Shown in pieces: positions 7,986 through 17,356 of a stretch of 64,000 nt of DNA. Both the position numbers and the translations under genes were made by a program. The stretch lies in NCBI RefSeq assembly GCF_900143625.1, contig NZ_FRFF01000002.1:1-64000 (forward strand), written 5' to 3'. The stretch is from Nocardiopsis sp. JB363. Its GTDB lineage: Bacteria; Actinomycetota; Actinomycetes; Streptosporangiales; Streptosporangiaceae. The number at the start of each line of letters is the position of its first letter. Positions within the stretch are counted from its first letter, which is position 1. The notes under the pieces are model-generated. The model did not search any database. It saw only the letters and a list, made by a program, of their open reading frames with translations, and was not told the origin of the DNA.

Positions 7986-9187
7986 CGTTCCGGGATCTCC
8001 AATCGCACGATGGTGGGACCGCCCCGAGGGCTGTCCACGGTCAGCTCCCCCGCCAGGACCGCCAGCCGGTGGCGCAGGCCGCTCAACCCGCCACCGTCCG
8101 GGGTTGCGCCCCCGGGGCCGTCATCGGTCACGTCCACCCACAGTCTCCCGTCCCGTACCCCGCCCCGAACCCGCACGGTGGCGCCGGGCGCGTGTTTACC
8201 GGCGTTGGCGATGGCCTCACAGACCACGAAGTAGGCGGTGGACTCCACCGCTCCCGGGAGGCGTTCGGGCAGGTCGAGGTCGATCTCCACCTCGGACGCG
8301 GCGCGGGCCGCCACGTCCAGCAGGGCGGCCTGTAAGCCCCTCTCGGTGAGTACTCGGGGATGGATGCCGCGCACCAGGTCCCGCAGTTCGCTCAGTGCCC
8401 GCGTCACCTGCTCTTGCGCCTCCCGTACGGCGTTCGCGGCCGGGGAGTCGGCGGGCAGGTCCAGCCGGGCCAACCCCAAGGAGGTCTTCACCGCGACCAG
8501 GCGTTGTTGGGCACCGTCGTGCAGGTCGCGTTCGATGCGTCGACGTTCCTCGTCGAAGGCGGTCGCCAGCGCGGCGCGGGAACTGGTGACGTCGCGCAGT
8601 TCGGCGACCAACCGGTCCTCGCGCGGGGACAACACGGCGCGGGCGATCTCCGAACGTGTGACCGCCCATCCCGCGATCAGGTAGAGCCCGACCGGCCACA
8701 GGGCGGCCCATCCGAGTACGGAGGCCCACCGTTCGAAGACGTTCAGGTGTCGAGCGTCGACGAAGTTGAGCACGCCCAGGAGGGGAGCGCCCAGGGCCAC
8801 CCCGAGCACCGCCAGGTCCAGCACGCACAGCATCGTGAGGCTCAGCAGTGTGTACCCGAGGTCGCGCCATGGGCCGGACGTGGAACGCGCGGTCGCCGAC
8901 CGTTCCGGCCGTTCCCCGACCAGCCCTTCGCAGAGCCGACCCCAACGCGCCACCAGCGGCGTACTGGCGGGGATCGCCACCAAGACCACGATGAGCACGA
9001 GCGGCTCCCAGTACCACGGCCACTCGGTGATGGGCGTGTACTTCACCAGGAGATCCACGCTCCCGACGATGAGCACGCCGCCCACCGTGCCGGCCAGGAC
9101 GTACGCCAGGGCCCGCCATGGCCACGCCGACAGCAGGAAGCGGTGGGGCGCGAGCGTGATCGCCGCGCGCAGGTTCGGGATGCTCAC
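7982..9187 (-). CDS. membrane sensor histidine kinase (HisKA_3)
   Basis: A 401-residue sensor kinase. Several hydrophobic helices occupy the first 190 residues. The dimerisation/phosphoacceptor block RRRIERDLHDGAQQRL carries the conserved His, followed by a HATPase domain with the N-box CEAIANAGKHA and a G-box DDGPGGA plus GGGLSGLRHR. This is the NarL-system kinase type that pairs with the response regulator it overlaps by 4 bases. The start is a GTG. The 111 bases to the divergent ABC transporter gene contain both promoters. Confidence 0.93.
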   Translation of the reverse strand: MSIPNLRAAITLAPHRFLLSAWPWRALAYVLAGTVGGVLIVGSVDLLVKYTPITEWPWYWEPLVLIVVLVAIPASTPLVARWGRLCEGLVGERPERSATARSTSGPWRDLGYTLLSLTMLCVLDLAVLGVALGAPLLGVLNFVDARHLNVFERWASVLGWAALWPVGLYLIAGWAVTRSEIARAVLSPREDRLVAELRDVTSSRAALATAFDEERRRIERDLHDGAQQRLVAVKTSLGLARLDLPADSPAANAVREAQEQVTRALSELRDLVRGIHPRVLTERGLQAALLDVAARAASEVEIDLDLPERLPGAVESTAYFVVCEAIANAGKHAPGATVRVRGGVRDGRLWVDVTDDGPGGATPDGGGLSGLRHRLAVLAGELTVDSPRGGPTIVRLEIPER

Positions 9188-9298
9188 CCGCTCGACGGTA
9201 GCCCGCCCGAGGATGGTCGCGCGGTAGAGCAGGGTCTACCTCCGAATCTCCACCACGGGCACCCGCGCGGGACCCGCCCGACCCGCTGTGCTTGAGAT

Positions 9299-10063
9299 AT
9301 GAACGCCACGCTCGGCGCCACACGTGACGCCCTACGCATCGACTCCCTGACCAAGCACTACACGACCGGAGACCACCGGATCGCCGCCCTCGACGGCGCG
9401 TCGCTCGACGTGCGGGAGGGGACCTTCACCGCCATCATGGGGCCCTCCGGTTCGGGGAAGTCGACGCTGCTGCACTGCGCGGTCGGCATGGACCGGCCCG
9501 ACGGCGGAAGCATCGTCGTGGACGGGATCGAGCTGGGCGACCTCGACGAACGGGAGCTCACCGAGTTCCGCCGTGAGCGGGTCGGGTTCGTCTTCCAGAG
9601 CTACAACCTCGTCGGCGCGCTCACCGCCGCCCAGAACACGCTGTTGCCGGCCCGGCTGGCACGACGGCCCCTGGGCCGCGAGGACGCCCTCAAGGCGCTG
9701 GACGACGTGGGGCTGCGCGATCGCGCCGACCACCGCCCGCACCAGCTCTCCGGCGGTGAGCAGCAGCGGGTGGCGATCGCCCGCGCCGTCCTCACCCGCC
9801 CCGCGGTCATCTGCGCCGACGAACCCACCGGCGCCCTGGACATCACCCGTGGCCGTCAGGTGCTGGACCATCTGCGCGCGGTCGTGGACACACAAGGTCG
9901 GACGGTCCTGGTGGTCACCCACGATCCGGCCGTGGCCGCGCGCGCCGACCGGGTGGTGTTCATGACCGACGGTCGGATCGTGGACGAGATCGACGCTCAC
10001 GACGGTGGTCGGCTCGACACCGGGAGCATCGCGGTGCGCATGGCCGGATTGGAGGAGTCATGA
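9299..10063 (+). CDS. ABC transporter ATP-binding protein (MacB/LolD type)
   Basis: A 254-residue ABC ATPase. Walker A is GPSGSGKST (around residue 50), the Q-loop is VFQSYNLV, the signature is LSGGEQQR, Walker B is [12 protein letters not shown] and the H-loop is VVTHDP. The pattern [15 protein letters not shown] is typical of the MacB/LolD/FtsE-like family that works with FtsX-type permeases. It overlaps the permease gene by 4 bases (ATGA), so the two form one transporter. Export of a peptide or antibiotic, or a role in envelope stress, is known for the family; the substrate here is unknown. Confidence 0.95.
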   Translation: MNATLGATRDALRIDSLTKHYTTGDHRIAALDGASLDVREGTFTAIMGPSGSGKSTLLHCAVGMDRPDGGSIVVDGIELGDLDERELTEFRRERVGFVFQSYNLVGALTAAQNTLLPARLARRPLGREDALKALDDVGLRDRADHRPHQLSGGEQQRVAIARAVLTRPAVICADEPTGALDITRGRQVLDHLRAVVDTQGRTVLVVTHDPAVAARADRVVFMTDGRIVDEIDAHDGGRLDTGSIAVRMAGLEES

Positions 10064-12486
10064 TCGCGTTCGCTATGGTCCGGCACCGTCTGCGCGCCGT
10101 CATGGGCGGGTTCGTCGCGTTGACCCTGGGTGTGACCCTGTTGGCGGCCTCGGCGATCGTCATCGCCTCGTCGCTGCCGACGGTGCCGCCACGCTATGAG
10201 AACACCACCGCCCTGGCCGTGCCCGGAGAGGCCGGGACCCGGTCCGACGACGTCACGGTCGTCCGCACCGTGTGGGGCTCGGCCGAGGCGGACGCCCTGG
10301 TCGAGGAGATCGCCCGGGACGACGGGGTCGCCGCCGCGGTCGCCGAGCAGCGCTTTCGAGTCCAGGTCATGGACGGTGACCGGATCCTGGGCGACGCGGT
10401 CGACGGTGATCCCCACGGCGCCGGATGGTCGTCCTTCCTCCTCGGGAGTACGAAACTGCTCGACGGCGCGGAGCCGTCCGGGGCCGACGAGGTCGTACTG
10501 CCCGCCTCCTACGGACGTTCGGTGGGCGATTCCGTCAACGTGCTGACGGCCGGCGCCGAGTGGCCCATGACCGTTGCCGGGGTCACCGACGGCGATGACG
10601 TCCTGGTCCCGGACCCCTTGGCCGAGAAGAGTGCGACCGGGGTGTCCGTCATCGGTGTGGTCTCGACGCCCGGAACCGATCCCACGACCACGGGTGACCT
10701 GGTACGGGACGTGGTGGGTCCGGCCTCGGACGTGTACACCGACGACGAACGCGGCGCCATGGAGTCGGAGTTCGACGCCTCCAACAACTGGGTCGGTCAA
10801 CAGCTGCTCGTCCTGATCGGCGCCTTGGCCGTGTTCGTCTCGGTGTTCGTGGTCGGCACCACGTTCACCTTCCAGGTCTCGGTGCGCCGGCGTGAACTGG
10901 CACTCCTGCGCGCGGTGGGCGCCACCCCGGGGCAGGTGCGCCGGTTGCTGCTCGGGGAGGCCGCGGTCGTGGGTCTGGTCGCCTCCCTGGTGGGTGCGAT
11001 GCTCGGGATCGTCGGGGCGCACCTGCTGGGCGGCTGGATGGTCGACGGCGGGCTGCTGTCCCGCTACTGGGAGGTGCGTTCGGTCATTCTGCCCATCGGA
11101 GTGTCGGTGCTGCTCGGGACCACCACGGCGGTCGCCGGGGTCCTGGGTGCCTCGCGCAGGGGCGCGGCGGTCGCGCCCCTGGAAGCGTTGCGACCGGAAG
11201 GGGGCAAGGACGAGACGGTGTCGAAGTGGCGGCTGTGGATCGCGTCCGCCGCCGGGCTTCTCGGGGTCGTCCTGGTGGCCGCGACCGTGCGAGGGAACAC
11301 GGAACAGGCCATCGCCTACGGCCTGGGGTCGAGCCTGGCCCTGCTGGTGGCGGCGGCCGTCGCCGCACCCCTCTACCTGCCGCGCGTCGTCGGTCTGCTG
11401 CCGGAGCGGTCGCCGCTCACCGAACTGCTGCGCGCCGAAGCGCGTACCGGTCCCCGACGTCTGGCGTCGACACTGCTGCCTGCCCTGTTGGTGTCCACGC
11501 TCGCCGTCACCGTGCTGGGCCAGACCGACACTCTCGGCGGGGCGATCGACGAGCACTCACGGGGCGAGATCCCCGGCGAGGCCATGGTGGTACGGACGGA
11601 CGGTGGCGACGGTCTGACCGACATCGCTCTCGAACGCACCCGTGAGCACGCCGACGGGGAGGTCGTCAGCCACCTCGCCACCGGTGTGTACGTGGACGGT
11701 CGTTGGGTGGAGTCCGTGGGTCTCCAGCCCGGCTCGGTGCCGGAGGGGACCGCGTTGGCCTCCCCCGCAACGGCCGAGCGGTTCGGTTGGGCGGACGGCG
11801 ACACCGTGGAGCTGACCTGGCGTGACGGCACCGCCGGCCGGGTTCCGATCACGATCGGGGAGTTCCCGCCCGAACTGGAGATGTGGGCGGAACTCGCGCT
11901 GCCGCACGACGTGGCCCGCGAGCACGACCCGGCCACCTTCACGATCATGGCGGCGTTCGATCCGGTGGACGTCGAAGCGCTCTCCGCGGTCCTGGCCGAC
12001 CAGGGCGCGCGGGTGGCGGACACCGACCGGCTGCTCGACGAGGGCGTGGCCACGGAAATCGGGCTGCTGCGCCTGTTCGCCGGGATCATCCTGGCGCTGT
12101 CCCTGGGATACACCGCGATATCCCTGGCCAACACCCTGTCCCTGTCCACGTCGGCGCGCCGCCGCGACCTGGCTCTGTTGCGGGTCACCGGCGCGCACCG
12201 TCGGCAGGTCCTGGGGTTGTTGACCGCGGAGTCGGGCCTGGTCTCCACGATCGGTCTGGTCCTGGGAACGGCACTGTCCCTGCCCGGCCTGTACGCGCTC
12301 ACCGTCGGGCTGCGGGACGAGTTCGATCCGCGCCAGGGCCCGGCGGAGATCTCCGTGCTGCTGCCCTGGCCGGAACTCGGCCTGGTGTTCGCCGTCTCCC
12401 TACTGATCGGGGTCCTGTCCGCGCTGGTACCGGCGGCCCGTGCCCTGCGCCGGTCGCCGGCGTCCATGGTGGCCGAACCCGAATAG
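10060..12486 (+). CDS. FtsX-like ABC transporter permease
   Basis: An 808-residue permease with the duplicated FtsX architecture. There is an N-terminal span, a large extracytoplasmic domain (about 45-240), three spans with a coupling segment RRRELALLRAVGATPGQVRRLLL, a second extracytoplasmic domain (about 490-660), and a final set of spans with the matching RRRDLALLRVTGAHRRQVLGLL. The two RR-x-LALLR-x-(V/T)GA segments are the contact sites for the ATPase. It forms the membrane half of the transporter with the overlapping upstream gene. A strong hairpin follows its stop. Confidence 0.94.
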   Translation: MIAFAMVRHRLRAVMGGFVALTLGVTLLAASAIVIASSLPTVPPRYENTTALAVPGEAGTRSDDVTVVRTVWGSAEADALVEEIARDDGVAAAVAEQRFRVQVMDGDRILGDAVDGDPHGAGWSSFLLGSTKLLDGAEPSGADEVVLPASYGRSVGDSVNVLTAGAEWPMTVAGVTDGDDVLVPDPLAEKSATGVSVIGVVSTPGTDPTTTGDLVRDVVGPASDVYTDDERGAMESEFDASNNWVGQQLLVLIGALAVFVSVFVVGTTFTFQVSVRRRELALLRAVGATPGQVRRLLLGEAAVVGLVASLVGAMLGIVGAHLLGGWMVDGGLLSRYWEVRSVILPIGVSVLLGTTTAVAGVLGASRRGAAVAPLEALRPEGGKDETVSKWRLWIASAAGLLGVVLVAATVRGNTEQAIAYGLGSSLALLVAAAVAAPLYLPRVVGLLPERSPLTELLRAEARTGPRRLASTLLPALLVSTLAVTVLGQTDTLGGAIDEHSRGEIPGEAMVVRTDGGDGLTDIALERTREHADGEVVSHLATGVYVDGRWVESVGLQPGSVPEGTALASPATAERFGWADGDTVELTWRDGTAGRVPITIGEFPPELEMWAELALPHDVAREHDPATFTIMAAFDPVDVEALSAVLADQGARVADTDRLLDEGVATEIGLLRLFAGIILALSLGYTAISLANTLSLSTSARRRDLALLRVTGAHRRQVLGLLTAESGLVSTIGLVLGTALSLPGLYALTVGLRDEFDPRQGPAEISVLLPWPELGLVFAVSLLIGVLSALVPAARALRRSPASMVAEPE

Positions 12487-12496
12487 ACGGGTCGTC

Positions 12497-12523
12497 GTCG
12501 CGGACGTTCCCCACGTCCGCGAC
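12497..12523. terminator. bidirectional hairpin terminator
   Basis: A perfect 11-bp stem (GTCGCGGACGT / ACGTCCGCGAC) with a 5-base loop sits between the convergent permease and CoA-transferase genes. There is no clear T-run, as usual in actinomycetes. Confidence 0.75.
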
Positions 12524-12542
12524 GGCGGCCCGGCGTCCGGGT

Positions 12543-13937
12543 TCAGAGCCAGGTCGCCGGGTCGGTGCCCCACCGCGAGGCGGTGTGCGCCCAGTCCTCG
12601 GGGCCGCCCTCGTAGCGCACCGGTGGCAGGGCGTAGCGCAACCGCCCGTAGGGGGAGGGGGCCTCGGTGAGCCATTCCTCGGCGTCGTGGGTTCCCTCGC
12701 CCGGTGCTTGCTCGGCGATGTCGTGCAGCAACCAGGACGCGGTGCCCGCCAGGGAGAAGTTCAACCGGCGCCCGCGCCCATCGACCTGACGGTCGGTGAG
12801 CGCGCGCAGCACACCCGCGGCCATCAGGTACCCGGTGCCGTGGTCCAACGCCTGCGCGGGCAGGGCACCCGGTCGTTCGTCCCCGCCCGCCTCGATCGAC
12901 GCGATACCGGTGGCCGCCTGCACCAGGCTGTCGAAGCCCCGGCGCCCCGACCAGGAACCGCTCCGATCCCAGGCGCACAACTGCGCCACCACGAGCCCGG
13001 GACGGCGCGCGACCAGGTCCGCGGCCGACAGTCCACGCCGGTCCAGGGACTCGGGTCGGTACCCGGTGACCACCACGTCCGCCGTGTCCAACAACCCCTC
13101 CAGGACGCTTCGGCCCTCCGCCGAGTCCAGGTCGACCAGGGCCGAACGCTTGCCCGGGCCGGTGTCGATGTGGCTGTCGGGGTCCTCCGGCATCCCGGTC
13201 GGGTCGATCCGCAGCACGTCCGCCCCCAAGAGCGCGAGGGTGCGGGTGGCGACGGGACCGGCGATGACCCGGGTCAGGTCCAGGACCCGGACCCCGGCGG
13301 CGGGCAGCGCCGCCGCTTCCAGGTGTCGCCCGCCGGCCTCTCCATGCGGGGCGACCTCGGCCAGGGGCGGACGTTCGGCCACCGGCGCTCCCCTGTCCGG
13401 CGACGGGGCGACCGCCACCGCCAACCCACCGGCCGTGTACACCCGTTCCTGGACCTCGGTGGCCGAAAGCCCGGACAGGACGGCGGCGAGCCGGTCGGGC
13501 AAGGCGTCGGGATCACCTCCCGCGTCGATGCCGAGCGCGTCGATGCCGAGCGCGTCGAGCAAGCGTTCCCGATGGTGCGGGTAGTTGGCGTGGGTACGGA
13601 CCCAACCGTCGGAGGTCCGCCAGAACCCCGACAGGGGTGCGAACGGGGTGGGCTTACGGCCCTCCACGCGCAGGTGTCGCTCGCTGATGAACGCGGTGGC
13701 CACCGCGCCCTCGTCCACGTGAACCCGTGGGGCCGTCCCACCGTTGCGGGCGGCCAGGAGTTCGGCGGCGGCGAGGGAACAGGCGCCGACGGTGGCCGTG
13801 GCCAGGGCGCGCACCGGAAGTACCGCGGGCAGCACGTTCCCGGCCGTGCGACGGGAGATCTCGGCCGGTGGTTCGGCCGCACCTCCGATCGCGGTCCAGG
13901 CTCGCAGGGTCGTCTCGTCGATCTTGTCGAGGGGCAT
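12543..13937 (-). CDS. CaiB/BaiF family III CoA-transferase
   Basis: About 464 residues from the ATG at 13937. From residue 235 the family III CoA-transferase core is clear: VLDLTRVIAGPVATRTLALLGADVLRI, then GKRSALVDLD, VVTGYRP, a QAATGI segment, and LDHGTGYLMAAGVLRAL with the Asp that forms the acyl-aspartyl intermediate in Frc-type enzymes. The first 200 residues, with a FWRTSDGWVRTHANYPHHRERLL block, resemble the part normally found after that core. The protein therefore looks like a rearranged or partly duplicated transferase, a form I have seen in actinomycetes. The acyl-CoA substrate is unknown. The ATG chosen begins MPLDKID; a frame extension upstream lacks a better start. Confidence 0.88.
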   Translation of the reverse strand: MPLDKIDETTLRAWTAIGGAAEPPAEISRRTAGNVLPAVLPVRALATATVGACSLAAAELLAARNGGTAPRVHVDEGAVATAFISERHLRVEGRKPTPFAPLSGFWRTSDGWVRTHANYPHHRERLLDALGIDALGIDAGGDPDALPDRLAAVLSGLSATEVQERVYTAGGLAVAVAPSPDRGAPVAERPPLAEVAPHGEAGGRHLEAAALPAAGVRVLDLTRVIAGPVATRTLALLGADVLRIDPTGMPEDPDSHIDTGPGKRSALVDLDSAEGRSVLEGLLDTADVVVTGYRPESLDRRGLSAADLVARRPGLVVAQLCAWDRSGSWSGRRGFDSLVQAATGIASIEAGGDERPGALPAQALDHGTGYLMAAGVLRALTDRQVDGRGRRLNFSLAGTASWLLHDIAEQAPGEGTHDAEEWLTEAPSPYGRLRYALPPVRYEGGPEDWAHTASRWGTDPATWL

Positions 13938-14017
13938 GCCGTCATTGTGGCCACACCCCCTCCACCGTGGCGGAAGGCGGGGTCCCGAAAGCCCCATGTC
14001 CTGCCGCCCCCGAGGAC

Positions 14018-16405
14018 TCACAGTTCGTGTTCGGCCAGGACGGTCAGTTCGCTGTACAGCAGGTAGTACTCCTCCGGTGGTGGCTCATAGCCGGGAAGTC
14101 CGTCCAAGGCGGTGGGAAGCGAGTCGCTGTCCTCGACCGTGACCGTGACCGGATCCGAGCCGACCACCAACTCGACCTGGACCGGCCGTTCCGGAGGCGG
14201 GGCGAGGAAGCGGAAACCCCACCGGCCCTCTACATCCGGGTTGACGTGCACCTGTCGACCCTCGACCATCACCACCCGACCCCGGGGCGCCATCCCCGTC
14301 AGCCGCAGCCCCAAGGACTCGGCACCCCTGGGGGAGGACAGTTCGAGCTCGATCCGCCGTCCCGCGTCCACCTCGGTGTCGGACACGACCTCCAGTTCGG
14401 GCGCGGGCAGGTCGACCGGTTCGGCCGCACCGACTCTCGCTCGTGGCAACCCCGCCCCCCGCGACGGTGAGTCCACGACCTCCTCCCCCACGTAATCGCC
14501 GGCCCACTCGGCCGCGGGGATCTCGATCTCGTCCTCGCCGAGCGGGACCGACCACGTGGCGGCGTCCGCGTCGCTGTCGAGGGTGTAGGCCAGCCGGGCC
14601 GGTAGGGGCCGCTCCGCGTCGTGGGAGTTCACCGCGATCCCCGCACCGGCGCAGGCCACCGCGACGACCAGCGCCGACGCCGGCAGGAGGAAGGCTCGTC
14701 GGCGCGGCCACACCGATTCCAGGAGGGGTGCCACCAGTACGAGACCGAGCAGTAGCAACGGCAGCCCCAGAACGAGACCGTCCGCCAACCCCATGTCCAG
14801 GTTGCCCCAGACCGCGGTGTACAGGAGCACCGCGGTCGGAACCAGCGCCACCGTCCAGAACAGCGGGCGCCAGAGGGAATCGGGGCCGGCCGCCAAAGCG
14901 AGCAGGCCACCTCCGGCGACCGCCATCGCGGGCAGCACCAGCAACGACGAGGCGCCGGGAGCCACCGCCGCGAGCAACGCACCGATCGACCCCAGGGTTA
15001 GGAGTCCACCGAGCATGAGCGCGTACACGCCCGGCCACCGGCGCAGCAGGAGGAACCAGAGGGTGGCGAGGGTGAGTCCGACCAGGAGCGCCGAGACCGC
15101 GAACCACACCGGTTCGTACGGTGAACCCGTCAGCAGGTGCGCGAAACCCGGACGGACCGCGACCAGCCCCTGCCAGAACCCGAACCCCACCGCGGCCCCC
15201 AGCAGCAGAAGCACCGGGGTGAGCAGGAAGGCGACCAGGACCCGGGGGATCGTGACGAGTCCCCGACGTCGGGCCACGACCACCAACGCCACCGTCAGGG
15301 CCAGGGCCACCCCCGCCATCGGCAGCGCCCAGGAGGCCGGGAAATGGGCCAGCTGCCCCGGTGGGACGTTGAAGTACACCGGGTTGGGCTCCGTCGCCGC
15401 CTCCGACCCCGCCATGTACGGGGCGAGGTCTTCCCCGGCCAGGGCCAGACCGAAGGCGAGCGAGTTGTCGCCCATCTGCTGGAGCGAACGGGGGTCGGCG
15501 TTCTCCGGGGTGTCCAGGGGGCTGTGGTAGAGCGCGCCGCGTCCCGCGTACGCGTAGTCGAAGGCGGTGAACCCGCCCTCGCGGAAGGCGGTGAAGTCCG
15601 TGTCGTTGGGCAGGAAGGCGAAGAGCTCCTCGGTCAAGGAGTCGCCCGCCGGATGGGGCGCGGTCTCGGCGAACAGCCGCACCAGGTCGCCACTACCGGG
15701 GGTGGCACGGACCAGCATGACGGTGCCACCCGCCCCGCGTGCCTCGTGGTTGAGGACCACACCACCTTCGGCGCCCAGCGGGTGATCGTCCGTGAACGCC
15801 TCGGCACCGAGCAGACCGGCCTCCTCCGCGTCGGTCAGCAGCAGGACGACGTCGTTGCGCGGCGGTTCGTCCGCCGAGGTCATGGCGCGTGCCACTTCCA
15901 GTACCGCGGCGACCCCGACCGCGTCGTCGTTGGCGCCCGGCCCGGAGGCCACCGAGTCGTAGTGGGCGGCCAGGAGAACCCGACCGGTGGGATCGCTGCC
16001 CTCGATCACCGCGACGACGTTCCGGGCCCGGGCGAGCGGGGTCGTCCAGGTGAAGGGGATCGGTGCGACCCCGGTCGACTCGTGGATCTCGGGCTCCAGG
16101 CCGAGGGCGTCGAGTTCGTCGACCACGTACCGCAGGGTGTGTTCGTGTTCCTCGGAACCGGTCGGGCGCGGGGCCCTGGCGATCCGTTCCACGTGGGCGT
16201 GCGCGCGTTCGGCGCTGAACTCCGTCTCCGGCGCGGTCGACGGTGCCGGGGCCGGTGGACGCAGGTCCCAGAGAGTGAGCGACGCGAACACCAAGAGCAG
16301 GATCAGCCCGGCGAAGGCGACCCGCCGGACCGCGGTACCCGGCCGCCCCGTCTCCCTCGGGTCACGGTCGGCGGTCTGTTCGAGATCGGTGCTCGCCTCG
16401 GACAT
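14018..16405 (-). CDS. membrane-bound M28 family aminopeptidase
   Basis: A 795-residue protein. A single span (about 29-47) is followed by an extracytoplasmic M28 zinc peptidase domain (about 65-330) with the co-catalytic zinc ligands in AAHYDS (His148), GANDDAVG (Asp160), TDAEEAGLLG (catalytic Glu and ligand) and a late YHSPLDTPE His. About eight hydrophobic helices and a C-terminal beta-rich domain complete it. This layout is that of the eukaryotic ER metallopeptidase 1 (Fxna) group and its bacterial relatives. It probably removes N-terminal residues from peptides outside the membrane. It stands alone, downstream of the DUF6882-like gene. Confidence 0.92.
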   Translation of the reverse strand: MSEASTDLEQTADRDPRETGRPGTAVRRVAFAGLILLLVFASLTLWDLRPPAPAPSTAPETEFSAERAHAHVERIARAPRPTGSEEHEHTLRYVVDELDALGLEPEIHESTGVAPIPFTWTTPLARARNVVAVIEGSDPTGRVLLAAHYDSVASGPGANDDAVGVAAVLEVARAMTSADEPPRNDVVLLLTDAEEAGLLGAEAFTDDHPLGAEGGVVLNHEARGAGGTVMLVRATPGSGDLVRLFAETAPHPAGDSLTEELFAFLPNDTDFTAFREGGFTAFDYAYAGRGALYHSPLDTPENADPRSLQQMGDNSLAFGLALAGEDLAPYMAGSEAATEPNPVYFNVPPGQLAHFPASWALPMAGVALALTVALVVVARRRGLVTIPRVLVAFLLTPVLLLLGAAVGFGFWQGLVAVRPGFAHLLTGSPYEPVWFAVSALLVGLTLATLWFLLLRRWPGVYALMLGGLLTLGSIGALLAAVAPGASSLLVLPAMAVAGGGLLALAAGPDSLWRPLFWTVALVPTAVLLYTAVWGNLDMGLADGLVLGLPLLLLGLVLVAPLLESVWPRRRAFLLPASALVVAVACAGAGIAVNSHDAERPLPARLAYTLDSDADAATWSVPLGEDEIEIPAAEWAGDYVGEEVVDSPSRGAGLPRARVGAAEPVDLPAPELEVVSDTEVDAGRRIELELSSPRGAESLGLRLTGMAPRGRVVMVEGRQVHVNPDVEGRWGFRFLAPPPERPVQVELVVGSDPVTVTVEDSDSLPTALDGLPGYEPPPEEYYLLYSELTVLAEHEL

Positions 16406-16534
16406 GCGCGGCCCCTCGTCGCTTCGGGACCGGATCGGCCGACCCCTCCCAGAGCCGAACCGTAGCCGCCCGGGCCGCGCTCATCACGGAAACTGACCGC
16501 TCTCGGCCAGACCCGTCCCCCTCCCCCGGGCCTC

Positions 16535-17269
16535 CTAGAGGCCCTCTTCCCCGGCCTTGGTCACGGTCCCCCCGATCTTGACGACCCGGTTCAGGTCGTC
16601 GAATCCCACCTCCACACCGAGGTCGGGAGCGGTCAGGGACAGCGTCCGACGGTCCGCGTCGGTGAAGCGGGGCGACAATCCGCGCAGCCGGGCATAGGTG
16701 TACACGGCACGCTTGTGGTCGGACAGGCGCAGGCCCGCCACCCCTTCCTGAAGGATGCGCATGACCCGCATGGGGGTGGCCCGCGGAAGCCGCAGGTCCG
16801 GATGTTCGATGATGAAGGAGACCCGGGTGCCGCCGCCCGCCTCACCGTTGTAGGCGAACCAACGGCCGGTGAGGAGCTTGGCCGCCTCGGTCAACGGATA
16901 CAGCGCCAAGTGCGCTTCCTCCGGCGAACCCGGCAGTGTCCCGAAGGGGACCTCGGCCTCGGCCAAGGCGGGGATGTCGTTGTCCCGGCCGAAGTCCCGC
17001 ACCGCCGCGCCCAAGCCGGTCAGTTCGGCGGGGAAGCCGGAGGGGTTGGCCCAGCCCCACATCCAGGATTGCGGGCCGGGGGCCGCGCTGCCCAACAGGT
17101 GGAACCGTTCGCAGACCAGGGGGCGTTCACCGGTGAACTCGAACCTGGGCTCCTGCAGGTCGACGTTCCAGTGGTGCTCCCCGAGGAACTCCTCCAGATG
17201 GAGCTGGTGTTCCAGGGAGAGCAAGGCCGCGTCGTCGAGTATGTCCGGGAGGGTGTGCTTCGTGCTCAT
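16535..17269 (-). CDS. DUF6882-like protein
   Basis: A 244-residue soluble protein. The segment SWMWGWANPSGFP (about 68-80) and the surrounding pattern recall the DUF6882 family of unknown function, which often occurs in actinomycetes. No catalytic motif is seen. The gene seems leaderless: the ATG has no ribosome binding site, and a TAGCAT -10-like hexamer lies six bases upstream. It is divergent from the 1570-residue protein gene. Confidence 0.8.
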   Translation of the reverse strand: MSTKHTLPDILDDAALLSLEHQLHLEEFLGEHHWNVDLQEPRFEFTGERPLVCERFHLLGSAAPGPQSWMWGWANPSGFPAELTGLGAAVRDFGRDNDIPALAEAEVPFGTLPGSPEEAHLALYPLTEAAKLLTGRWFAYNGEAGGGTRVSFIIEHPDLRLPRATPMRVMRILQEGVAGLRLSDHKRAVYTYARLRGLSPRFTDADRRTLSLTAPDLGVEVGFDDLNRVVKIGGTVTKAGEEGL

Positions 17270-17356
17270 GCCGCGATGCTATTGCCCGGTTCCGACATGG
17301 TCCGGGCCCGGGGCGCGTCGTGACGGACCGTCCGAGGCCACTGCCATGCTTCGCCC

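Noticed and set aside
11883-14066. A 727-codon plus-strand frame across the end of the permease and the CoA-transferase
   Set aside because: It is Arg/Pro/Gly-rich without motifs and crosses the terminator hairpin at 12497. Both genes under it are well supported.
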